A DNA stretch of 57,745 nt from Candidatus Gastranaerophilales bacterium (GTDB taxonomy: Bacteria; Cyanobacteriota; Vampirovibrionia; Gastranaerophilales; Gastranaerophilaceae): positions 1 to 57,745 of the forward strand of contig CALUTD010000013.1 in the NCBI GenBank assembly GCA_944323625.1. Direction: 5' to 3'. This document shows, one piece after another, positions 8,607-17,376 of this stretch. A program made the translations under genes and the position numbers. The notes beneath the pieces were generated by a model that ran no database searches, had not been told where the DNA came from, and was given only the letters and a program-made list of their open reading frames with translations. Numbering within the stretch: position 1 is the first letter of the stretch; the number at the start of each line of letters is the position of its first letter.

Positions 8607-9986
8607 ATGTCAGACAAAACATCTGTATTAAAAAATATACTGGATAAACCTCAGATAATATTTACATGTTTGGCTTTATTTTTTGGGTTATTATTTTTGT
8701 TTATAACTCCGGTTTTTGAAGTACCTGATGAGCCTGCACACATATTGAGAACTGCAGAAGTTGCGCAAGGAATTTTTTATAATAAAGAACCGGCGCAAGA
8801 AACAAAATATGATAAATATTTTCAAGAACTTAATACTTTTAAATATAAAGAAAAAGTATATTTTGATAATCCCAATTATTATTTTCACAGAGAACCGGGA
8901 GAATTTCACTATGCAAGCAGAAATTCTGCCATAATGTATATTGCGCCGGCTTTAGGTATAAAAATAGGAACTTTATTTACGCAGGACGGAAAAGCTTTAT
9001 TTTATATCGGCAGAATTTTTAGTTTATTGTTATACATAATTTTAACTGCCGCAGCAATTAAAATTACACCGGTATTTAAGTACCCGTTTATGTTTACTGC
9101 ACTATTACCTATGGCATTATTTGAAGGTATGAGCTATAGTGCGGACTCTTTTAATAATGGTTTTGCTTTCTTATTTTTTGCTTTTGTTTTTAAGCTGATA
9201 TTTGATAAAAAAGAAATGACTAAAAAGGATTTGACTATACTTTCTGTTTTTTCAATCATAGGTGCATTTTGCAAGGGATTAATCTATCCTTTGGGATTAT
9301 TCTTATTTTTACCGCCACCCGGTTCAAATTGGCGATTTAAAAATAAATATTTATATATAACTCCTTTGATTTTTATAACTCTTTTATTATGTTATATTTG
9401 GATAACAATTAATCCTAAAAATTTAAATTATGAATATTCGGTCATTAATGATGCATTCTACATTATAAAAGCACCTTTTGTTGTTTTTTTCAGAATAATA
9501 ATAACTACACTTATAAATGGATGGCACTATATACGTGAATTTATAGGAATGTTAGGATGGCTGCACATATCTTTAAAACCTGATATATATATACAGACAA
9601 CATTAGCATTCTTATCAATGTTTATATTCTTTAAAGAGAAGATAACTTTAAATCAAAGAATTATAGCTTTACTTAGCTTTACGGCTTTTTATTTTATTAT
9701 TCAATATATGCACTTAATATATTGGAGTGATTCAAAAGCAATTATAATTTCAGGTTTTCAAGGCCGATATTTAATTTCTTTAATACCTTTGATTTTTGTT
9801 GTCTTTACTAATAGTAAATTTAATTTTAATGAAAAATTTATAAAAATTTATAAAATCTTTTTGATTTTATTTATTATATATATTTTGATTTGCAGCTATT
9901 TTGCACTAAATGAATTTTATAATATATTACATATAGATAGATATATGTTTAATAGTTATTTAAAATATGGGATATGGATTGATTAA
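8607..9986 (+). CDS. DUF2142 membrane protein 3 (GT-C-like)
   Basis: At 459 residues this is the longest of the four copies. It has VPDEPAHILRTAEVAQGI after TM1 and an expanded first extracytoplasmic loop (about residues 70-105, with NPNYYFHREPGEFHYASRN). SADSFNNGFAFLFFAFVFKL, GAFCKGLIYP and GFQGRYLISLIP are conserved. It shares DKKEMTKKDLTILSVFSIIGA with copy 4 nearly word for word at both protein and DNA level, which implies a recent duplication or gene conversion between them. A weak ribosome site (aggagt) lies about 10 bases before the ATG. It overlaps copy 4 by one base (TAATG). Confidence 0.8.
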   Translation: MSDKTSVLKNILDKPQIIFTCLALFFGLLFLFITPVFEVPDEPAHILRTAEVAQGIFYNKEPAQETKYDKYFQELNTFKYKEKVYFDNPNYYFHREPGEFHYASRNSAIMYIAPALGIKIGTLFTQDGKALFYIGRIFSLLLYIILTAAAIKITPVFKYPFMFTALLPMALFEGMSYSADSFNNGFAFLFFAFVFKLIFDKKEMTKKDLTILSVFSIIGAFCKGLIYPLGLFLFLPPPGSNWRFKNKYLYITPLIFITLLLCYIWITINPKNLNYEYSVINDAFYIIKAPFVVFFRIIITTLINGWHYIREFIGMLGWLHISLKPDIYIQTTLAFLSMFIFFKEKITLNQRIIALLSFTAFYFIIQYMHLIYWSDSKAIIISGFQGRYLISLIPLIFVVFTNSKFNFNEKFIKIYKIFLILFIIYILICSYFALNEFYNILHIDRYMFNSYLKYGIWID

Positions 9987-11320
9987 TGAACAAAGTAATA
10001 TATACATTAAAAAGCATTTTAGATAAACCTCAAATAATATTTGTGATAATTTCATTATTTATAGGAAGTTTATTAGTTTTTATAGTTCCGCCAGAGGAAA
10101 TACCCGATGAAAACAGGCATGTATTCAGGGCATGTGAAACTGCTGCGGGTATATTTTATAATAAGAAACCGGCAGAAGAAACAAAATATGAACAAGCAAT
10201 TTCGCCAGTATTATTAACAAAAAAGTTGCCTTATAAATTTCATAATGCAAGCGGATATTCTTCTATAATGTATTTAGGCTCTGCTTTAGGTGTAAAATTG
10301 GGATATCATTTGACTCATAATGCTAAAATTATGTTTTATTCGGGGCGTTTATTTAATTTATTTCTATATACATTATTAATATTTCTTGCTATAAGAATTA
10401 CTCCTGTATTTAAATATCCCTTTATGTTCTGTGCTCTCCTACCAACAATGATGGTTCAAGCTATGAGTTTTAATGCTGATTCGTTTAATAATGGGTTTGC
10501 ATTTCTATTTTTTGCATTTATTTTTAAATTGATTTTTGATAAAAAAGAAATGACTAAAAAAGATTTGACTATACTTTCTGTTTTTTCAATCATAGGGGCA
10601 TTGTGTAAAGGGGTAATCTATCCTTTGGGTTTATTCTTTTTCTTACCAAAACCAAGTACCAATTTGCGATTTAAAAACAAATATTTTTACATAATTCCTT
10701 TGATTATTTTTACTTTATTAATTTGTTATTGGTATGATAGTATTAATTATGCCCCAATTAGAGAAAATATTACTCTTCCCGATAAATATATTTTGTTTAA
10801 AAATCCTTTAAATGTAGTTTTAAGAATTATAATAACTACTATTGTTAAGTTTAAATTCTTTATTTTTCATAATGTAGCCATAGTAGGCTGGTATTTAGAA
10901 AAATTGTATCTTCCTTTATGGAGTTACTATACCACCATTTTGTGTTTTCTTTCAATGTTCTTTGTATTACCTGAAAAAATTAATTTTAAAATAAAATGCA
11001 CGGCTTTTATTATCTTTATTATTGCATACTCAGGAGTTTTATATAGATTATTAATTACCTATACAGGAAATAATTCTCTACTTATAGAAGGTCTTCAAGG
11101 AAGGTATTTCCTGCCTATGCTGCCTTTGTTATTTATTGTATTCTCAAATCATATATGTAAATTTACTGATAAAATAAAAACAATTTATAAAACATTATTA
11201 ACAACATTTATATTTTTTGTACTTATTGTATTTGTATATAATCTGTACAATTTATTCGTTATTGAACATTTTAGGAGTATTATATATCTTCAAGAATTTT
11301 CAGATTTTTACTTTAAATAA
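9986..11320 (+). CDS. DUF2142 membrane protein 4 (GT-C-like)
   Basis: This 444-residue last copy starts in the stop codon of copy 3 (TAATG). It has IPDENRHVFRACETAAGIF, which is closest to copy 1 in this loop, while its middle (DKKEMTKKDLTILSVFSIIGALCKG) is closest to copy 3. That makes it a mosaic. NADSFNNGFAFLFFAFIFKL and GLQGRYFLPMLP are conserved. Its 3' end overlaps the convergent ade gene by 8 bp, and no terminator is seen between them. Confidence 0.8.
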   Translation: MNKVIYTLKSILDKPQIIFVIISLFIGSLLVFIVPPEEIPDENRHVFRACETAAGIFYNKKPAEETKYEQAISPVLLTKKLPYKFHNASGYSSIMYLGSALGVKLGYHLTHNAKIMFYSGRLFNLFLYTLLIFLAIRITPVFKYPFMFCALLPTMMVQAMSFNADSFNNGFAFLFFAFIFKLIFDKKEMTKKDLTILSVFSIIGALCKGVIYPLGLFFFLPKPSTNLRFKNKYFYIIPLIIFTLLICYWYDSINYAPIRENITLPDKYILFKNPLNVVLRIIITTIVKFKFFIFHNVAIVGWYLEKLYLPLWSYYTTILCFLSMFFVLPEKINFKIKCTAFIIFIIAYSGVLYRLLITYTGNNSLLIEGLQGRYFLPMLPLLFIVFSNHICKFTDKIKTIYKTLLTTFIFFVLIVFVYNLYNLFVIEHFRSIIYLQEFSDFYFK

Positions 11321-13022
11321 ACAATCCAGTAAATTCGTTATTTAGAACATCCATTAAGCCTTTATCTGTAAGTTTTATTTCAGGTATTACAGATAGAGAA
11401 AGAAAAGACATTGTCATAAAGGGTTCATTCAATTTACATCCGATTTGCTTTTCGCCTTGTTTAAGCTCTGAATATTTTTGAATTACGGTTTGAGCATTTT
11501 CTTCCGACATCAACCCCGCAACAGGAAGCTCAAGTTTTGCTAAAACTTCACCATTTTGAACTATTACTTTTCCGCCCTGTGATTTAACAAGCTCTTTGAT
11601 TGCTTTAAACATATCATCATCATTTGTACCTATAACAATCATATTATGAGAGTCATGTGCAACCGTTGAGGCAATAGCCCCCGATTTTATTCCAAAACCT
11701 TTTACAAAACCTTTACCTATATTCCCTGATGCTTTATGTCTTTCAATTACTAATATTTTTAAAACATCATCTTCTATATTGCTTTTGGCATAACCGTCTT
11801 GTATTTTAACTTTTGCCTCTACCGTTTTTGTAACTAATTGTCCGTCAGTTACTTCTATTGCTTTGACTTTATCTGTCTTTGCTTTTATTTTTAAATCGTT
11901 TTCATCTATCCATCTTATATTTACAGTACCTCTCAAAGAAGAAGGTAGTTTTTTTTCTGTTTGTGTTATCATTTTGCCATATTGCGCAGCTATTTCCCCG
12001 TTTTTTATTACTATTTCAGGATTAAAATCTTTTAAGTTATTAAAAACAAGTAAATCTGCTTTATATCCCGGAGCAATAGCGCCAAGATTTTTTATTCCGA
12101 AATACTCTGCTGTATTAATACCGGCCATTTGAATTGCATTTATGGGATTAATTCCAAATTCAACCGCTTTTCTGACCATAGAATTAATATGTTCTTTCAA
12201 ATCAACAGGATTTCTGTCATCAGTTACAAACATACATTTTCTTGACGGAAACTGTTTTAAAACGGGAATTAGAGCGTTCAAATCTTTTGCGGCGCTTCCC
12301 TCTCTTATCATTAAATACATTCCGAGTCTAAGTTTTTCAATTGCTTCTGCAGGAATTGTGCATTCATGGTCTGATGATACACCGGCCGCAATATACGCAC
12401 ATAAGTCTTTTCCGTTTAAATAAGGGGCATGCCCGTCAATACGTTTTCTTTTTTCAATACCCAGTTTTATTTTGGAAAGTACTTCTTTATCAAGATTAAT
12501 TACACCCGGGAAGTTCATCATTTCGGCAATACCAAGCACCCAGGAGCTATCAATAAGTAAGGATAAATCATAACTGTTTAATTCAAAGCCGGATGTTTCA
12601 TAAGGTGATGCCGGCACGCAAGATGGCAGCATCATATAAACATCCAGCGGCAGGTCTTTTGAAGCTTCTCGCATAAAGCTTATACCGTGCAGTCCTATTA
12701 CATTTGATATCTCATGCGGGTCTGCAACAACAGTTGTTGTACCTGTAGGTACTACCATTTTAGCAAATTCTGACGGCATTAACATTGAGCTTTCAATATG
12801 AACATGTCCGTCAATAAACGAAGGAGAAAGATATTTTCCTTTAATATCCAATTCTTGTAATCCCGAATATCCTGTTCCGATTCCGGCTATAATACCGTTT
12901 TTTATTGCAACATCCGCAGTATAAATTTCTTCGGATAAAACATTTATTATTTGCGCATTTTTTATGACAAGGTCAGAAATTATTTCACCTTTAGCTGCGT
13001 TTATAATATTTTCAAGTTCCAT
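11313..13022 (-). CDS. ade: Adenine deaminase
   Basis: This 569-residue AdeC-type amidohydrolase converts adenine to hypoxanthine and ammonia. The metal-binding start SFIDGHVHIESSM, the VVADPHEISNV segment, GHAPYL and MFVTDDR are all present, as is the C-terminal adenine deaminase domain (TVAHDSHNMIVIG). Length matches the family (about 570-580). It faces mtnP across a 169-bp divergent gap. MTA phosphorylase releases adenine, which this enzyme can salvage, so the pair makes metabolic sense. Confidence 0.95.
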   Translation of the reverse strand: MELENIINAAKGEIISDLVIKNAQIINVLSEEIYTADVAIKNGIIAGIGTGYSGLQELDIKGKYLSPSFIDGHVHIESSMLMPSEFAKMVVPTGTTTVVADPHEISNVIGLHGISFMREASKDLPLDVYMMLPSCVPASPYETSGFELNSYDLSLLIDSSWVLGIAEMMNFPGVINLDKEVLSKIKLGIEKRKRIDGHAPYLNGKDLCAYIAAGVSSDHECTIPAEAIEKLRLGMYLMIREGSAAKDLNALIPVLKQFPSRKCMFVTDDRNPVDLKEHINSMVRKAVEFGINPINAIQMAGINTAEYFGIKNLGAIAPGYKADLLVFNNLKDFNPEIVIKNGEIAAQYGKMITQTEKKLPSSLRGTVNIRWIDENDLKIKAKTDKVKAIEVTDGQLVTKTVEAKVKIQDGYAKSNIEDDVLKILVIERHKASGNIGKGFVKGFGIKSGAIASTVAHDSHNMIVIGTNDDDMFKAIKELVKSQGGKVIVQNGEVLAKLELPVAGLMSEENAQTVIQKYSELKQGEKQIGCKLNEPFMTMSFLSLSVIPEIKLTDKGLMDVLNNEFTGLFI

Positions 13023-13191
13023 ACTTCACCTTTGTTAAGATTATATTTAAGGGGTATTTTATCATATTTCAAAATTTATGCCAATAAAATGAATAGTTTT
13101 TGATTAACAAAAAAAGAAAAAACTTAAGCATTAGCTTGTAATAACAGCTTGTCTATGATAAATATTATATAATAATAGCAGGGAGACAGGT

Positions 13192-14001
13192 ATGAATAAA
13201 AAATATAATGCAGAAATAGGAATTATAGGTGGAAGCGGTTTTTACAGTTTTTTTGAAGAAGCCGGGACTCCTTATGAAGAAATTACAGTGGATACACCAT
13301 ACGGAAATCCGTCAGACCCTATTACAATAGGTGAGTTATTCGGGAAAAAAGTTGCATTTATACCACGCCACGGAAAAAACCACAGATTTTTACCTCACAC
13401 TGTTAATTATAGAGCAAACGTTTGGGCTATGAAATCATTAGGTGTGAAAAGAGTTATATCTCCCTGTGCGGCAGGCAGCCTTCAAAAACATGTTAAACCC
13501 GGTGATTTTGTTATATGCGACCAGTTTGTAGACTGGACTGACGGCAGAAAAAATACTTTTTTTGAAGGACCTGAATGTGTTCATCCTTCCGCTGCAGACC
13601 CTTATTGTCCCGAGCTTAGAAAAATTGCTATAGAACAAGCAAAAAAACAGGGAATAAATGTTCATGAAACAGGTACTGTAGTTGTTATTAACGGACCAAG
13701 ATTCACTACAAAAGCCGAATCAAGATTCTTTACCAACCAAGGTTGGGAAGTAATAAATATGAGCCAGTATCCTGAAGTTCACCTTGTAAGAGAACTTGAT
13801 ATGTGCCCGATTACAATTGCTTTAATTACAGATTATGATGCAGGCCTTGTCGGTGATGTTCCTCCGGTAACCCATCAAGAGGTTATGCAGGTATTTAAAT
13901 CAAACATTAGCAGATTAAAAAGTTTATTACTTTCAATAATAGAAAATATTCCTATTGAAAGAAACAATTGTGAATGTTATAACACTTCTCACACATCATA
14001 A
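13192..14001 (+). CDS. mtnP: S-methyl-5'-thioadenosine phosphorylase
   Basis: This 269-residue member of the MTAP/PNP family splits methylthioadenosine with phosphate into adenine and methylthioribose-1-phosphate. The phosphate-binding IGIIGGSGFYSFFEE, PRHGKNHRFLPHTVNYRANVW cut by FIPRHG, ISPCAAGSL and the purine-site NMSQYPEVHLVRELD, ITDYDAG are seen. MTA and inosine phosphorylases are close; Asp in TDYDAG favours 6-amino purines. A ribosome site (gggag) precedes the ATG. It forms a pair with yggT (11 bp) and diverges from ade. Confidence 0.88.
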   Translation: MNKKYNAEIGIIGGSGFYSFFEEAGTPYEEITVDTPYGNPSDPITIGELFGKKVAFIPRHGKNHRFLPHTVNYRANVWAMKSLGVKRVISPCAAGSLQKHVKPGDFVICDQFVDWTDGRKNTFFEGPECVHPSAADPYCPELRKIAIEQAKKQGINVHETGTVVVINGPRFTTKAESRFFTNQGWEVINMSQYPEVHLVRELDMCPITIALITDYDAGLVGDVPPVTHQEVMQVFKSNISRLKSLLLSIIENIPIERNNCECYNTSHTS

Positions 14002-14012
14002 AGGATAGGCAC

Positions 14013-14276
14013 ATGATTTCATACGCAGTTACGGTTATATTCAGGTTAATATATTTAGTTATCTTAATAGTTGTATTATTAAGCTGGATACCTATTTTTG
14101 ATATCAGAAAAGAGCCTTTGGCTTCTTTAGTTAAGTTTTATAATATAATTATGGCCCCATTTAAAGCAGTAATACCACCTATCGGAATGATTGATATATC
14201 TCCTTTGATTGCTTTTATTCTTCTTCAAATAATGGAACAAGTTATAGTCAGAATACTTTTATCTTTTGGTTTATAA
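14013..14276 (+). CDS. YggT family membrane protein
   Basis: This 87-residue protein has two hydrophobic helices (about 4-25 and 60-82) around a short loop with SWIPIFDIRKEP and ...NIIMAPFKAVIPPIGMIDISPLIAFILLQ, the YGGT pattern. YggT proteins occur near division and cell-envelope genes in cyanobacteria, but the molecular role is unclear. It follows mtnP by 11 bp with tagg upstream. Its stop abuts the convergent bioY stop (14276/14277), and no terminator lies between. Confidence 0.85.
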   Translation: MISYAVTVIFRLIYLVILIVVLLSWIPIFDIRKEPLASLVKFYNIIMAPFKAVIPPIGMIDISPLIAFILLQIMEQVIVRILLSFGL

Positions 14277-14918
14277 TCAAATAAGAATCCACAAAAGTTT
14301 TCGCACAATTTTAGCAATAAGTACTGCAATAAATCCAAAAACTACGTCATATAAAATTTTTGAAAGTGATTGATAATAAATCCAATTAAATATAAAATCA
14401 ACTGAATCATGCCTTAATAATGCAATTATAAACATATATAGTATTCCGATTATATGAATAATTAAAATACCGTATAAAACTCCTAAAAGTATATCCAGTA
14501 TTGAATTATTATTTTTTATTTGTTTTGCGGCAAAAAATACCGCAAAAAGATATGCAAAAATATAACCAAAGTTATATTGAAAGACATAAGATAAGCCGCC
14601 TCCAAGTGCAAATACAGGGAAAAACGGAGTCAATCCCATAATAATATAGATTAAAACTGCAGCCAATCCCCAAAATTCACCTAATAACGCAGCAATAAAT
14701 AATACAGCAGGTATTTGAGGAATATATTCAAATTTCAAATATGATAACAGCTCGGTTTGTGTCATGTCAAAATTAAATTTTATTTGTGTAAATGTTGATA
14801 TTATTAAGAGCATTACACAAATTGAAACAAGAGCTATAGTTCCCAAACAAAATTTTATTCGTACATTTGGTTTGTGATACTTTTTTATTCCATTTTTGAT
14901 TCTTTTGTTAACAATCAT
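14277..14918 (-). CDS. bioY: BioY-type biotin transporter substrate-binding subunit
   Basis: This 213-residue membrane protein has about six helices. The segment YIPQIPAVLFIAALLGEFWG ... IMGLTPFFPVFALGGGLSYV ... NFGYIFAYL corresponds to the BioY core, the S-component of energy-coupling-factor transporters. BioY captures biotin and works with EcfT/EcfA, which are not in this window. The N-terminus carries about 20 basic cytosolic residues. It overlaps rimI by 11 bp, so the two are translationally coupled. Other S-components share the topology; the substrate is inferred from the motif. Confidence 0.75.
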   Translation of the reverse strand: MIVNKRIKNGIKKYHKPNVRIKFCLGTIALVSICVMLLIISTFTQIKFNFDMTQTELLSYLKFEYIPQIPAVLFIAALLGEFWGLAAVLIYIIMGLTPFFPVFALGGGLSYVFQYNFGYIFAYLFAVFFAAKQIKNNNSILDILLGVLYGILIIHIIGILYMFIIALLRHDSVDFIFNWIYYQSLSKILYDVVFGFIAVLIAKIVRKLLWILI

Positions 14919-15435
14919 AGGAAACCGAAACTTTCTTTATTTCATCTTTTATTTTATTAAAATTATTTTTAAATGTATCATACCAAATATTTTGAGTAAA
15001 CATTATTATTGCATTTTCAGAATTATCCTGATAATAGTTCTTTCTAACTCCAATTGATTCAAACAAAAACTTTTTATATAAATTTATTGCGGGAAGATTA
15101 CTTTCTCTTACTTCTAAAGTAATATACTTTATCATATTATTATAACATTCTTCTATAGCTTTAATCATAAGAATTTGAGCCAATTGGCATCTTCTAAAAT
15201 CAGGATGAGTACCAAGAGTTGTAATATGTGCCTCTTCAAAAATCTGCCAAACACCGATAAATGCAAGTATTTTATCCTCTTCATTTTTTACACACCAATA
15301 TGAAGCAAGTTTGTTGCCAAGCTCATTATAAAAAGAATTTTTTGACCAGTGATGGTTAGGATGAATTAACTCTTCAATATGAAAAACTTCATCGACATCA
15401 TCAGAGGTCATTTTAACTATTTTTACTTTTTGCAT
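14908..15435 (-). CDS. RimI-like GNAT N-acetyltransferase
   Basis: This 175-residue protein has the GNAT fold of RimI, which acetylates the N-terminal alanine of ribosomal protein S18. HWSKNSFYNEL, ITTLGTHPDFRRC, LEVRESNLPAINLYKKFLFESIGVRKNYY are the family landmarks. The acetyl-CoA loop reads RRCQLAQ where RimI normally has RGxGIG, so both glycines are replaced. This is unusual and may mean altered activity. It is first in the rimI-bioY pair with its own promoter. Confidence 0.8.
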   Translation of the reverse strand: MQKVKIVKMTSDDVDEVFHIEELIHPNHHWSKNSFYNELGNKLASYWCVKNEEDKILAFIGVWQIFEEAHITTLGTHPDFRRCQLAQILMIKAIEECYNNMIKYITLEVRESNLPAINLYKKFLFESIGVRKNYYQDNSENAIIMFTQNIWYDTFKNNFNKIKDEIKKVSVSYDC

Positions 15436-15452
15436 TTTTACTCCTTAACATA

Positions 15453-15481
15453 ATTTTAACAAGAAGAATATTTCGTTTCAA
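15453..15481 (-). promoter_or_regulatory. Promoter of rimI-bioY
   Basis: On the minus strand TTGAAA, exactly 17 bp, then TAAAAT gives a near-consensus sigma70 promoter with start near 15446. aaggag follows before the rimI ATG. Confidence 0.7.
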
Positions 15482-15520
15482 ACCATCAATTCAAAAAGCA
15501 TAATATAAAAAAGTTATATT

Positions 15521-15560
15521 AAAAAACAAACCGGAATCAAAATATTTTGGTTTGTTTTTT
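15521..15560. terminator. Terminator downstream of rsmD
   Basis: The stem aaaaaacaaacc / ggtttgtttttt has U-runs on both sides. It separates the gmk-rsmD operon from the rimI promoter. Confidence 0.8.
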
Positions 15561-15575
15561 TCTTAAAGAAATAAT

Positions 15576-16112
15576 TCATAATAACCTTAAATATGTAATT
15601 TGTTTATTGCCATAATTTTTTGTTTTTATTATTTCAAAACCAAAAGTATTTATTGTTCTATTTTCAAGGTGTTCAAGAACCACTATTGAATTTGAGATAA
15701 TAATATTGTTATTTTTAATAACATCTAAAGATTTTTCGTACAAATCGGAATCATAAGGAGGGTCAATAAAAATAACATCTGCCTTTACAGATAATTTTTG
15801 AATATTTTTGACTGCATCTCCAAAATATAATTCAGGTAACAAATTCAAAGTTTTATATGTTTCTTTTATTGCAAAGGCAGTTTTTTTGTCTTTTTCAAAG
15901 CAGATTACTTTAAATCCTCTCGAAAGTGCTTCAAGCCCCATTATACCGCTGCCCGAAAACATGTCTATAAAAACTTTTCCTTCAAAATCACTGATTAAAG
16001 AAGAAAGTGTATTAAATATTCCCTGCCTGGTTTTTGATAGAGTCGGTTTTATGTTATCGTATTCAGGTGTTTTAATTTTTCTTGAATTATATTTTCCGCC
16101 GGTTATCTGCAT
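15576..16112 (-). CDS. rsmD: 16S rRNA m2G966 methyltransferase RsmD
   Basis: This 178-residue RsmD methylates G966 in 16S rRNA. It has MQITGGKYNSRKI at the start, KPTLSKTRQGIFNTL, the SAM-binding FIDMFSGSGIMGLEALSRG (near 48-66), and the catalytic D117-P-P-Y120. It is last of five genes on minus (gmk, coaBC, nif3, hypothetical, rsmD), two bases after the preceding stop. Confidence 0.94.
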   Translation of the reverse strand: MQITGGKYNSRKIKTPEYDNIKPTLSKTRQGIFNTLSSLISDFEGKVFIDMFSGSGIMGLEALSRGFKVICFEKDKKTAFAIKETYKTLNLLPELYFGDAVKNIQKLSVKADVIFIDPPYDSDLYEKSLDVIKNNNIIISNSIVVLEHLENRTINTFGFEIIKTKNYGNKQITYLRLL

Positions 16113-16114
16113 AA

Positions 16115-16642
16115 TTAAAGCTCTATTAAATTTTTCGGAGTTTCTTTATTCTCCTGAGGCTCATAGACTTTAACTTTATTTAATATATTTGTCCACTGAC
16201 CAAACATATTTTGAGAATAATGCGGCATTTTATTTATATAAATTGCAAGAACAACCCCCTGAGGCGCTTGAAAGGCTCTTTCAACTGCGCATGTATTTTT
16301 TAATTTACTGCACCACACGACAGTTGAATCATTTATATTTTGAAATACATATTCAGGTTCAATATCGATATAGTTATTTTTGTCTTTACCAAGCTGTTTA
16401 TGTAGAATTGTTACCGCACTTAATCCTGTATTCTTCAAAACTCTTTGTGAAAATATAAGCATTTCCGTATAATTTTCACCTGTTTGATTATAAGGGACAT
16501 AACACCTTTTTGATTCAACTCCGTCAGGGCTTGCAACTTTATGCCAGCCTTCATTAGGAAAGCTAAATTCTATTGTATCTTTTGCGCAGCAAATATTTTG
16601 TAATAAAAACATACTAAAAACTATAAATAAAATCTTTTTCAT
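16115..16642 (-). CDS. Exported protein of unknown function
   Basis: This 175-residue protein starts with a signal peptide (MKKILFIVFSMFLLQNICCA, cleavage before KDT). The mature part is mixed alpha/beta with FSFPNEGWHKVASPDGVESK and ends in a polar tail. The family is not recognised. The start is set at 16642, where the ATG overlaps the nif3 stop (TAATG) and GGGAG stands nine bases upstream; the longer frame adds five residues before MKK. The position in a housekeeping operon suggests constitutive expression. Confidence 0.75.
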   Translation of the reverse strand: MKKILFIVFSMFLLQNICCAKDTIEFSFPNEGWHKVASPDGVESKRCYVPYNQTGENYTEMLIFSQRVLKNTGLSAVTILHKQLGKDKNNYIDIEPEYVFQNINDSTVVWCSKLKNTCAVERAFQAPQGVVLAIYINKMPHYSQNMFGQWTNILNKVKVYEPQENKETPKNLIEL

Positions 16643-17376
16643 TATATAAGCTCCCATGCCGGTTTTTCTGATGCAGTAAAAAATTCCACATCTTCATCTT
16701 TTAAAATATTTTTAAAAATATCAACAACAAACCTTTCGCTGTAAAAATGTCCGGGGTCAATAATTGTCATATTTTTAGCGTTTAGAGCCTGATGATGTTT
16801 TAAATCTCCGGTTACAAATACATCAATACCTATTTTTTCGAGGTCAGGAATAAACTCTGCACCGCTTCCGGAACAAAAAGCTATTGAGCTGTAAGTTTTT
16901 CTTTGGCTGTTAACTACCCTTATACTTGGCAGGCAAAATATTGTTTTTAGAGTAGATACTAATTTTGAAAAGTTTTTTTCTTTGTCAAACTGTTTATATT
17001 TGATAAATTCAAAAGCGGTATCAAGTTCAGTAAATCCGCATCTTTCGGCAAGATACTCCGTTACTCCGCCCTGAGCTATATCAAGATTTGTATGAGCAGA
17101 ATATATTTGTATATTATTTTTTATTGCATTTATTATAAATTGGGAATCTATTGATTTTATGGGATTAAAAAATACGGGATGATGAGAAATAATTAAATCA
17201 CATTTTTTTTCTATTGCTTCATCAACAGTTGAAGCCGTAACATCAAGTGCAAGCATAATTCTGTTTACTTCACTTATCCCCAAATTAATTTGCCAGCCCG
17301 AGTTATCCCATTTCTGCATTGTGGATAAAGGTGCAAATTCTTCAATTTTTTTTATTATTTTACTTACTTGTTCCAT
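16642..17376 (-). CDS. Nif3-like dinuclear metal-centre protein
   Basis: This 244-residue NIF3/YqfO family member (also annotated GTP cyclohydrolase I type 2) is short and lacks the middle insert of Bacillus YqfO. Metal-ligand motifs are seen: ISHHPVFF, SAHTNLDIAQGG, VTGDLKHHQAL and IDPGHFYSE. It forms toric hexamers in known homologues; biochemical function is debated. It overlaps coaBC by 17 bp and the next gene by one base. Confidence 0.9.
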   Translation of the reverse strand: MEQVSKIIKKIEEFAPLSTMQKWDNSGWQINLGISEVNRIMLALDVTASTVDEAIEKKCDLIISHHPVFFNPIKSIDSQFIINAIKNNIQIYSAHTNLDIAQGGVTEYLAERCGFTELDTAFEFIKYKQFDKEKNFSKLVSTLKTIFCLPSIRVVNSQRKTYSSIAFCSGSGAEFIPDLEKIGIDVFVTGDLKHHQALNAKNMTIIDPGHFYSERFVVDIFKNILKDEDVEFFTASEKPAWELI

